Origin: an uncultured Planctomycetaceae bacterium
GTDB taxonomy: Bacteria; Planctomycetota; Planctomycetia; Pirellulales; Lacipirellulaceae
Reading direction: 5' to 3'
Assembly (NCBI GenBank): GCA_937860165.1
Contig: CALMBE010000279.1
Span: 1 to 7,593, forward strand
Length of the DNA: 7,593 nucleotides
The position numbers and the translations under genes are program-made. Under the pieces are notes generated by a model. It was given only the letters and a program-made list of their open reading frames with translations, was not told the origin of the DNA and searched no databases. Positions 1-5,539 of the stretch are shown in pieces. Numbering within the stretch: the stretch's first letter is position 1; the number at the start of each line of letters is the position of its first letter.

Positions 1-32
1 AAGCCGTTATCTTTCGAACATCGGAGGACATA

Positions 33-110
33 ATGCTATATTTTCCACGCGCTCGACATAGGGAAGTGTCGCCTATTGTTGCCATCGGCGAATTTTTCAA
101 ATCGCATTAG
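33..110 (+). CDS. possible 25-residue leader ORF (hypothetical)
   Basis: A short open frame of 25 codons starts at an ATG at 33 behind a good Shine-Dalgarno sequence (GGAGGA at 23-28, 4-base spacer) and stops with TAG at 108-110, 65 bases before the PIG-L start. The peptide (MLYFPRARHREV...) has no motif I recognise and no membrane segment. It could be a leader peptide, the start of a decayed gene, or chance. The ribosome-binding site is its only support. Confidence 0.18.
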   Translation: MLYFPRARHREVSPIVAIGEFFKSH

Positions 111-163
111 TTCCAGACAAACCCGATTGGGAAGTCTCAGCTTCGACACAAACCGTAACTACG

Positions 164-168
164 AAGGA
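164..168 (+). promoter_or_regulatory. ribosome binding site of the PIG-L gene
   Basis: AAGGA lies 7 bases before the ATG at 176. This decides the start: a TTG at 173 and a second ATG at 179 are also in frame but are less well spaced. Confidence 0.6.
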
Positions 169-175
169 CCCTTTG

Positions 176-1081
176 ATGATGAATCGATTCCTAGTGACCT
201 TGTTCTGCCTGAGTTTTATCGCTCCTAGACTGAGTGGGGCTGCCGATACGGATGGGAATGGCCCAAAGCTGCGAATCATATGTTTTGGTGCTCATCCTGA
301 TGATGCCGAATATAAAAGTGGAGGGACAGCTGCTTTATGGGCCAAACAGGGACATCATGTGAAGTTCGTGTCGCTCACCAACGGCGACATCGGCCACTGG
401 CAGATGGCGGGGGGAGCATTAGCTAAACGTCGTACCGCCGAATCGGCAGTAGTTGCAAAAAGACTTGGTGTCACGTCCCAGGTTTTGGACATCCATGATG
501 GCGAACTTGAGCCAACGCTCGAGAACCGACGCACGATCACCCGTTTGATTCGCCAGTGGAAAGCAGACATCGTCATTGCGCATCGTCCTTGGGACTACCA
601 TCCCGATCATCGATACGCTGGCGTATTGGTGCAGGACGCTGCGTATATGGTCACGGTGCCATACTTTTGCCCTGATACACTACCACTCGAAAAAAATCCA
701 GTATTTCTTTACTCAAGCGACGATTTTAAGCGTCCCTATCCTTTTGTTGCTGATATAGCGATAGCCTATGACGAGGTGTTTGACCAGAAGGTCGATGCGC
801 TGATGGCACTCGAATCGCAGACGTTTGAAGGAGGAGCGCTTGGCAACGCCGAGATTATGGCCAAGGCCCCCCCCATTTCGCTACCCGAGCTTCGTCGCCA
901 ATGGCTCTCCGAGATCTGGCAGCGCCGCGCTGGCGACGAAGCCAATCGGTTTCGCAATGCACTGATCCGCCACTATGGAAAAGAGAAAGGCCCGCAGGTG
1001 AAATATGCCGAAGCGTTTGAAATCTGCGAATATGGTCGCCAACCTTCTGACGCAGAATTGAAATTACTCTTTCCATTTTAG
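176..1081 (+). CDS. secreted PIG-L family (LmbE-like) zinc-dependent deacetylase
   Basis: This is a complete gene of 301 residues, if started at the ATG at 176. The N-terminus (MMNRFLVTLFCLSFIAPRLSGA) has a basic start, a hydrophobic core and a small-residue site around SGA-AD, so it reads as a signal peptide and the enzyme probably acts outside the cytoplasm. The body has the family's metal-binding pieces: AHPDD in the first beta-alpha unit near residue 40, and a later HPDH motif in WDYHPDHRYAG near residue 142. NGDIGH and the R-x(3)-E helix (RRTAESAVVAKRLGV) also fit the fold. The family removes N-acetyl groups from GlcNAc-containing sugars (GlcNAc-PI, mycothiol precursors, chitooligosaccharides, antibiotics). 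The substrate cannot be read from the sequence, though secreted forms suggest polysaccharide or glycan processing. It is transcribed towards the insertion sequences and is not part of the nuo cluster. I see no strong terminator after it. Confidence 0.9.
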   Translation: MMNRFLVTLFCLSFIAPRLSGAADTDGNGPKLRIICFGAHPDDAEYKSGGTAALWAKQGHHVKFVSLTNGDIGHWQMAGGALAKRRTAESAVVAKRLGVTSQVLDIHDGELEPTLENRRTITRLIRQWKADIVIAHRPWDYHPDHRYAGVLVQDAAYMVTVPYFCPDTLPLEKNPVFLYSSDDFKRPYPFVADIAIAYDEVFDQKVDALMALESQTFEGGALGNAEIMAKAPPISLPELRRQWLSEIWQRRAGDEANRFRNALIRHYGKEKGPQVKYAEAFEICEYGRQPSDAELKLLFPF

Positions 1082-1453
1082 GCTGAAAGGGAATGGACCC
1101 TGCAGTGCGAATAGACTGCCCCCACGGACTCGCAGTGATTTCGCAAAAGAGGGGCGAAGCCTTCCATCTTGCCTAAATCAGAAGCTTTTTGATAGCAATG
1201 AATCCCCTTTCATAAAGGTGTGGTCCACTTACACTAAGGCAGCACGCTTGAAATAAGCTACCCGTTGCGGAATTCACGGAACTCATTCCGCCGAATCTCT
1301 ACTTTGAGACTGGGTAGACTATTTCCAACGCCTTGCCTAACCACGGCCGAGATTACGCAGCCGGCAAGAAAATCGGCTTTCGCGATGCCCTACGGGCAGC
1401 ATGGTGTATAATCCGCTATCGTATTGCCGACTGATTCGATAAAGCAACATGGA
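1082..1453. other. gene-free region between the PIG-L gene and the IS256 left end
   Basis: I see no credible gene in this stretch of about 370 bases. It holds a weak CCTTT-cat-AAAGG hairpin near 1206-1219 and a possible folded RNA at 1258-1317. There is also a short + strand frame after the TAG at 1315-1317 (reading ...[22 protein letters not shown]...) that looks somewhat protein-like. It has no start or ribosome-binding site and may be a decayed gene fragment. It is not recognised as any family. Confidence 0.4.
1258..1317 (+). other. possible three-way-junction RNA fold
   Basis: Three nested or adjacent inverted repeats fit one compact fold. Closing stem: CTACCC (1258-1263) with GGGTAG (1312-1317). 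First arm: GCGGAAT (1267-1273) with ATTCCGC (1285-1291), 11-base loop. Second arm: TCTC (1296-1299) with GAGA (1306-1309), 6-base loop. No known RNA family is recognised, and stems of this length can arise by chance in 370 bases. Confidence 0.2.
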
Positions 1454-1483
1454 TTCTGTAAAAATATTTTGGTGAGAGTATTT

Positions 1484-2647
1484 TCAGTTGGCCTCGGGGT
1501 TAAGATAACAGATACCGGTTTGCCATTCTTGATCGACTTCGCTGAGCACGGCGCTGGCGAGTCTCAAGCGTGAGTCTTCGTTGGGGAACAGTGTGGCGAC
1601 GCGAGTGCGTCGGAGGATTTCTCTGTTGAGTCGTTCGAGCATGTTCGTGGTCCGTAGTCTGCGGCGGTGGGCGGCGGGTCGGGTGAAGACGGTGAGCCCC
1701 TCGGGGACGTTCTTTTCCATCCAGTCGGCGAGTCGGGGGGCACGGGGGCGATATTTTTCGACGGCCAGTTTCAAGAGCCGGTCAGCTTCGTGGCGGTCGG
1801 GCGCGTGATACACGCCCCTGAGATCGGCGGCGACTTCGCCCCGCATCTCGACCTGAGGGACGTAGGCGGCGGCGTTTTGTTGGAGATGAAACTGACAGCG
1901 TTGCCAAGGAATTCCGGGAAAGACTGCTTGCCGCGCGGCCTTGAGCCCTTCGTGGGCATCGCTGGTGATCATCTCGACGCCGTGGAGTCCGCGTGCGACG
2001 AGTGAGGCGAGAAACTCACGCCAATGGACCTCGGCTTCCGAAAGCGACACGCTCACGCCCAGCACGGTCCGTTTGCCGTCGGGGCGGACGCCGACGGCGA
2101 CCAGGACGGCACAATCGACGACGCTGCCGCCGTGGCGGACTTTTTCGTAGCGGGCGTCGAGGAGCAGGTAAGCGAGCTTGCCCAGGGGCCGCTCTCTCCA
2201 CGACCGGAGTTCTTCGTCGAGCAACTGGGCGGCCCGACTGACTTGGCTACTGGAGACGTCCAGGCCGCAGAGCTCGCGGGTAATTTCAGTGACTTTGCGG
2301 GTGGACACGCCTTGGACGTACATCTCGGCGACCGCCAATTTTAAGGCGCGTTCACTGCGGACGCCCCGTTCGAGGGATTGGGGATAGAACTCGACATTGC
2401 GGGTCTGCGGGATTTGCAACTGGAGTTTCCCGACGCGAGTGGCGAGCCTTTTGGGCTTAAACCCGTTGGCGTAGCCACGACGCTGGTCGGTCCGTTGGTA
2501 AGGCTGCGCGCCGAGCACGGCACTCCGCTCGATCTTCATGGCCTCGTTGAAGAGAATTTCCAGTGCCTGGGCCAGGCCTTCAAAGCCGTGTTCGTCGAGG
2601 ACTTGGATCATCTTCTCAAAGGGGTTAAATTCAGGTTGGTGGGTCAT
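1484..2647 (-). CDS. IS256-family (mutator type) transposase
   Basis: This is an intact 387-residue DDE transposase, close to the usual 390-420. It cuts and joins the ends of its own IS. Catalytic residues can be placed at D164 (LLLDARYEKV), D230 (MITSDAHEGL) and E338 (NMLERLNREI). The mutator-family signature is seen at 230-254 as D-x3-GL-x6-VFP...QRCQFH, with one deviation: Ile at a position usually held by a small residue. A basic helix-rich N-terminal region (about 40-150) is the expected DNA-binding part. The ATG start at 2647 is supported by AAGGAG 8 bases upstream. No frameshift or internal stop is seen, so the gene may still be active. Other frames over this gene stay open for long stretches, but they encode nothing recognisable. 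Confidence 0.95.
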   Translation of the reverse strand: MTHQPEFNPFEKMIQVLDEHGFEGLAQALEILFNEAMKIERSAVLGAQPYQRTDQRRGYANGFKPKRLATRVGKLQLQIPQTRNVEFYPQSLERGVRSERALKLAVAEMYVQGVSTRKVTEITRELCGLDVSSSQVSRAAQLLDEELRSWRERPLGKLAYLLLDARYEKVRHGGSVVDCAVLVAVGVRPDGKRTVLGVSVSLSEAEVHWREFLASLVARGLHGVEMITSDAHEGLKAARQAVFPGIPWQRCQFHLQQNAAAYVPQVEMRGEVAADLRGVYHAPDRHEADRLLKLAVEKYRPRAPRLADWMEKNVPEGLTVFTRPAAHRRRLRTTNMLERLNREILRRTRVATLFPNEDSRLRLASAVLSEVDQEWQTGICYLNPEAN

Positions 2648-2679
2648 GCGTGGGTCTCCTTTCGCTTGCTTGGTAACAA

Positions 2680-2766
2680 ACGGTTAAGAGACCAACCGTG
2701 GCCCACCCTTTCAAGTGGGCCCCCCGGCTTCGCCTGTTTCGCTACGCTCAACAGCCGAAGCCGGGG
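2680..2766. repeat. three abutting hairpins in the IS256 transposase leader
   Basis: Three perfect or near-perfect inverted repeats follow each other with no gap. Hairpin 1 (2680-2699) is ACGGTT / AACCGT with an 8-base loop. Hairpin 2 (2700-2721) is GGCCCAC / GTGGGCC with an 8-base loop. Hairpin 3 (2722-2766) is an 11-base arm CCCCGGCTTCG / CGAAGCCGGGG extended by CTGTT / AACAG across one mismatch, with an 11-base loop. They lie between the right end of the IS and the transposase ribosome-binding site, so a - strand transcript entering the IS would fold here. They may insulate the transposase from outside transcription, or may be a REP-like palindrome carried by the element. Confidence 0.6.
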
Positions 2767-2835
2767 ACTCCTACCTCCGGACTATTTACAGAAACTACGG
2801 TACACTAGCACATATCAAACTCCTAAATATCAGTA

Positions 2836-3819
2836 AGAGTCTATCCGAAAATGATTCGCCGGTTTTTGTAGGTTTTCAGGCGGCGCAGACTCGATAGCGG
2901 AAATTTCGATCATCGGACGGCGCGAGTCGTCGGAGCATGAGATGCGCGTGGCTGACTTGAATCATGGCGGCGCTCGAAGCGATCGTCCGTTCGTAGTCTT
3001 TGCTGTGCCGTCGACAACGACCGTTCCAGGCGTTGGTTCGTTCGACCACCCACCGTTTCTTCAAGGGCGTGAAGCCTTTCGTTCCCTCCGGGCGCATCTT
3101 CACTTCGATCCGCCAGTCTGGTCGATTCGCATTCATCCAGGCCGCGAGTTGATGGTTGTGATACTTGCTGTCTCCGAAGATCGTCTCCAATCGCGGAAAC
3201 TCCTGCGGCGAGACTTTCGCGAGCAACTGCGGAGCAGCCGCGCCGTCGTCGAGACTCGCCGCCGTGATCAGCACCGCGATCAGAAGACCAAGCGTATCGA
3301 CCAGCAAATGCCGCTTCCGGCCCTTGATTTTCTTGCCGCCGTCGTAGCCCCGCTCCTCGCCGCCGACCTCGGTGGTCTTCACCGACTGGCTGTCGATGCA
3401 GGCGGCGCTGGGCGTTGGTTCGCGTCCCGCTGCGACGCGGACTTGCGTCCGCAACGCGTCCATCAACTTCTGCCACGTGCCGTCGTCGCGCCATTGGGCA
3501 AAGTAACCGTAGGCCGTGCTCTTGGGAAGCAAGTCGTGCGGCAGCATGTCCCACTGGCAACCGGCGTGATTGATGTACAATATCGCGTTGACGACCTCCC
3601 GCAAGTCGGTCTCCCGCGGACGCCCAAGACCATCCGTTCGCTCCGGCGGCAACAGCGGCGAGAGAATGTTCCACTGGTCGTTCGTGAGATCCGAGGGATA
3701 CATCTTGCGAGGAACTGATTTGAATCGCATCGTCATGCACTCCGAGGGTCGGGCAAGTGAATGCACAAAACCTCGGCGAATTCACGATTTATAGCAATGC
3801 CAGTATTCAGATAGACTCT
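2836..3819 (-). mobile_element. IS5-family insertion sequence, apparently complete
   Basis: The ends form an inverted pair: AGAGTCTATCCGAAAA at 2836-2851 and the complement of AGAGTCTATCTGAATA at 3804-3819 (14 of 16 positions match). A GAGTC start is common for IS5-type elements with this style of transposase. The element is about 984 bases and holds one intact transposase on the - strand. Flanking bases (CAGTA on the left, GAGCT on the right) show no target duplication, which suggests that the borders are off by a base or two or that the locus was rearranged after insertion. Its right end lies 55 bases beyond the nuoD stop, so nuoD is not interrupted. Confidence 0.85.
2876..3730 (-). CDS. 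IS5-family DDE transposase
   Basis: This is an intact 284-residue transposase from the ATG at 3730 (MRFKSVPRKMYPSDL...). The N-terminal YPSDLTNDQW...LLPP and the GRPRETDLREVVNAILYI helix-turn-helix region are typical of the family. The catalytic residues are seen as D113 (ACIDSQSVKT), D187 (IFGDSKYHN) and E230 (WVVERTNAW). The motif GYDGGKKIKGRKRHLLVDT lies just after the first Asp, as expected. GGAG lies 9 bases before the chosen ATG. An ATG at 3736 and a GTG at 3766 are also in frame, but are too close to that site or have no such site. The gene is in one frame, without the programmed frameshift found in some IS5 subgroups. It is likely functional. Confidence 0.93.
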   Translation of the reverse strand: MRFKSVPRKMYPSDLTNDQWNILSPLLPPERTDGLGRPRETDLREVVNAILYINHAGCQWDMLPHDLLPKSTAYGYFAQWRDDGTWQKLMDALRTQVRVAAGREPTPSAACIDSQSVKTTEVGGEERGYDGGKKIKGRKRHLLVDTLGLLIAVLITAASLDDGAAAPQLLAKVSPQEFPRLETIFGDSKYHNHQLAAWMNANRPDWRIEVKMRPEGTKGFTPLKKRWVVERTNAWNGRCRRHSKDYERTIASSAAMIQVSHAHLMLRRLAPSDDRNFRYRVCAA

Positions 3820-3874
3820 GAGCTGTGAATTCCCCTTTTTTCGCTAACCAATCAAGTTTCCCGACAGACACGAA

Positions 3875-5080
3875 CTACCGGTCGATTTCGCCCATCACGA
3901 TGTCGAGTGAACCGACGATCGCCGGTACGTCAGCAATCAGGCAGCCTGCGCAGAGTGGGCCAGTGACCGAGAGATTGCAGAACGAGCTGCTTCGAGCGCG
4001 GACACGCCAAGGAATGGATTCACCATTGCTAACGAGGTAGAACCCCATCTGGCCGCGCGGCGATTCGGTCTCGAGGTAGGCCTCACCTTTAGGAAGTTTT
4101 TGTGTGAGCTTCACAGGTTCGCCGTAGCTTCCCGAAGCGGTACTGTAGTACTCGATTGCCTGTCGAACCAAATCGATGGCCTGCATCACCTCGAGCATTC
4201 GCACATAGAAGCGGTGCCAACAATCCCCGAGCACGACTTCGCGTGGGACAGCCGGGTAATTGTGATCTTTAGGGTAGTGCCCGTTTTTCTCGACGATTAC
4301 TTCAAAGGCATAGCCTTCATACATGGCGGTGTAAGTTTCTTCGCCATCGCGCCGCAAGTCATGGTCTACTCCACTCCCGCGCAGGACTGGGCCACTAGTG
4401 CCGTAGTCGATCGCCATTTCTCGTGAGAGCACGCCGATCCCCGCCGTGCGTTTCACAAAAATCGAATTGGTGGTCAACAGTGTGTGGTACTCGGCGATGA
4501 GGGGTTCGAACTGGTCGAGAAAGGCCGAGCATTTCTGAAGCCAACCAGGTGGCAAGTCCGCTGTGGCTCCTCCAACTGTCAAGTAACTGTAAGTGAGTCG
4601 TGCCCCGCAGGCCTCTTCGAACAGATCGAGAATCCGTTCGCGTTCACGGAAGGCGTATAGAAACGGGCTAAAAGTCCCCAGGTCGAGGCCATAAGCCCCC
4701 ATGCCGACCAAGTGGCTGGCGATGCGCCCCATTTCGCTGATGATTACCCGCAGATGGCGACCCTTCTCGGGAGGTGCGTACTTCATGAGTTTTTCGACGG
4801 CCAACGCCCAGCCGAGATTCATGTTCATACCGGCCAGGTAATCCATCCGGTCGGTATAGGGAATCCATTGTCGAGGAGTGAGATTTTCACCGATTTTTTC
4901 CGCGCAACGGTGCAGATATCCAATATGCGGAGTGACTTCCGAAACGATTTCGCCGTCGGTACGCAGCACCAGCCGCAACACACCATGTGTGCTGGGATGT
5001 TGGGGTCCCATGTTCACCAACATTTCGTCGGTGCGGACATCGAATTCTATGACACGGGGGTCGTCGATAGTTGCGGTCAT
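3875..5080 (-). CDS. nuoD: NADH-quinone oxidoreductase subunit D (complex I 49 kDa)
   Basis: This is a complete 401-residue subunit of the complex I peripheral arm, which with NuoB forms the quinone-binding pocket. The N-terminal loop GPQHPSTHG (25-33) carries the His that approaches quinone. IGYLHRCAEKIGEN (53-66) is the 49 kDa signature region, with Cys at a position usually Gly or Ala. YTDRMDY (75-81) holds the quinone-side Tyr. The end GSLDIVMGEIDR matches the conserved C-terminus, so the gene is not truncated. A stretch near 264-285 (EKNGHYPKDHNYPAVPREVV) looks longer than in typical homologues. The start ATG overlaps the stop of the gene upstream (ATGA), and I see no ribosome-binding site of its own, so translation is probably coupled. 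It is separate from NuoC, unlike the E. coli NuoCD fusion. No terminator is visible before the IS5 end. Confidence 0.97.
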   Translation of the reverse strand: MTATIDDPRVIEFDVRTDEMLVNMGPQHPSTHGVLRLVLRTDGEIVSEVTPHIGYLHRCAEKIGENLTPRQWIPYTDRMDYLAGMNMNLGWALAVEKLMKYAPPEKGRHLRVIISEMGRIASHLVGMGAYGLDLGTFSPFLYAFRERERILDLFEEACGARLTYSYLTVGGATADLPPGWLQKCSAFLDQFEPLIAEYHTLLTTNSIFVKRTAGIGVLSREMAIDYGTSGPVLRGSGVDHDLRRDGEETYTAMYEGYAFEVIVEKNGHYPKDHNYPAVPREVVLGDCWHRFYVRMLEVMQAIDLVRQAIEYYSTASGSYGEPVKLTQKLPKGEAYLETESPRGQMGFYLVSNGESIPWRVRARSSSFCNLSVTGPLCAGCLIADVPAIVGSLDIVMGEIDR

Positions 5081-5505
5081 TTTATTGTCTGTGGTCCGTT
5101 GTCCGTGGTCGGTTGTGGGGAAGCTATGTTTCCAATTGAATTGAGATATGCGTTCAAACGGGGTGAGAGTTCGTCGATGATTAGCTTAAGCTGATCTACT
5201 TGAGTCGGTAACAATAATTGTCGCCGATAAGCACGCCGCAACCAATGCTTAGTTTCGTTGAGAGAGCCGCGAGCAATTCGTACAAATCTGCGATTATCCT
5301 GGAAAGCCCCTCGTCCTGCCCCTTCGGCAATATTGGCACCAATGCTATCCGCGGATCGTACCAACTGGTTACCTATTGTGCTTCTTGCAAATGCGCTCCA
5401 AGGCATGACAATTTCCCAAATACGGTCCCCCAACTCTTCAGAAAGTTGATACACCCGCAGATTTTCAAAATTAGTGCGTGCCAGTGAAGTTAACCTATTC
5501 TCCAC
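5077..5505 (-). CDS. four helix bundle protein (23S rRNA intervening-sequence / S23 family)
   Basis: This is a 142-residue protein of the family found inside 23S rRNA intervening sequences and related to Avd of diversity-generating retroelements. The family folds as a four-helix bundle and can bind nucleic acid, but the role of isolated copies is not established. The diagnostic parts are seen: NFENLRVYQLSEEL (12-25), QLVRSADSIGANIAEGAGRG (47-66) and ARGSLNETKHWLRRA (78-92). The only workable start is a GTG at 5505, since an in-frame TAG lies three codons upstream, and it has no clear ribosome-binding site. Both the GTG and the polar tail (SPQPTTDNGPQTIK) are encoded by flanking inverted repeats. 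It sits between nuoC and nuoD in the same direction and overlaps nuoD by 4 bases. A role in complex I is unlikely; it looks like an inserted cassette. Confidence 0.88.
   Translation of the reverse strand: MENRLTSLARTNFENLRVYQLSEELGDRIWEIVMPWSAFARSTIGNQLVRSADSIGANIAEGAGRGAFQDNRRFVRIARGSLNETKHWLRRAYRRQLLLPTQVDQLKLIIDELSPRLNAYLNSIGNIASPQPTTDNGPQTIK
5085..5118 (+). repeat. inverted repeat, nuoD-side end of the four-helix-bundle cassette
   Basis: This 34-base repeat has a 7-base period (TTGTCTG TGGTCCG TTGTCCG TGGTCGG TTGTGG). It is 27/34 identical to the repeat at 5502-5535 read on the other strand. It encodes residues 130-141 of the four-helix-bundle protein and ends 4 bases before the nuoD start codon. 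Confidence 0.8.
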
Positions 5506-5535
5506 TACGGACTACTGACCACTGACCACTGACAA
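5502..5535 (-). repeat. inverted repeat, nuoC-side end of the four-helix-bundle cassette
   Basis: Read on the - strand this is TTGTCAG TGGTCAG TGGTCAG TAGTCCG TAGTGG, again with a 7-base period. It begins 4 bases after the nuoC stop codon and contains the GTG start of the four-helix-bundle gene. It pairs with 5085-5118 (7 mismatches in 34), so the two bound a unit of 451 bases. Confidence 0.8.
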
Positions 5536-5539
5536 CTGT

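Larger units (their letters stand above)
1454..2793 (-). mobile_element. IS256-family insertion sequence, apparently complete
   Basis: The element carries one intact mutator-type transposase read on the - strand. The proposed ends are an inverted pair: TTCTGTAAA at 1454-1462 and its complement TTTACAGAA at 2785-2793. A looser match (GGTGAGAGT against GGTAGGAGT) continues inward with a one-base gap, giving terminal repeats of about 27 bases. The resulting length of about 1.34 kb fits the family. I cannot see an 8-9 base target duplication at these ends, so the exact borders are uncertain by a few bases, or the flanks have been rearranged. It lies between the PIG-L gene and a second IS. Confidence 0.8.
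5085..5535 (-). mobile_element. putative 451-base mobile cassette carrying a four-helix-bundle gene
   Basis: This is the unit bounded by the two 34-base heptamer-based inverted repeats, with the four-helix-bundle gene filling almost all of it. It encodes no transposase, so if mobile it must be moved by an enzyme encoded elsewhere. It lies exactly in the nuoC-nuoD gap and leaves both genes whole. No target duplication is visible. Mobility is inferred from the structure and the odd position. Confidence 0.5.

Noticed and set aside
2378..2836. + strand open frame of 152 codons across the IS256 right end
   Set aside because: It is antisense to the transposase start and runs through the three hairpins. 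No ribosome-binding site or motif is seen; the frame is open because the IS is GC-rich.
2942..3718. + strand open frame of 258 codons antisense to the IS5 transposase
   Set aside because: It has no recognisable domain and mirrors a real transposase on the other strand.
3731..3766. GTG start for the IS5 transposase
   Set aside because: No ribosome-binding site is seen, and the family N-terminus begins near MYPSDL. The ATG at 3730 is better placed.
2910..3785. A second long open frame on the - strand over the IS5 transposase
   Set aside because: It is a frame-shifted shadow of the transposase. The residues are rich in Arg and Gly with no family motifs, while the other frame has the complete DDE set.
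3778..3832. GAATTCAC / GTGAATTC pair across the right end of the IS5 element
   Set aside because: The pair is only 8 bases, one arm lies inside and one outside the IS, and the outer terminal repeat is better supported. It is probably chance.
4712..5194. + strand open frame of 160 codons over nuoD and the cassette end
   Set aside because: It is antisense to the well-supported nuoD and has no family motifs.
5085..5535. CRISPR-like or diversity-generating retroelement reading of the heptamer repeats and Avd-like protein
   Set aside because: The heptamers are tandem within two inverted ends, without spacers. No reverse transcriptase or template/variable repeat pair is present in the window.
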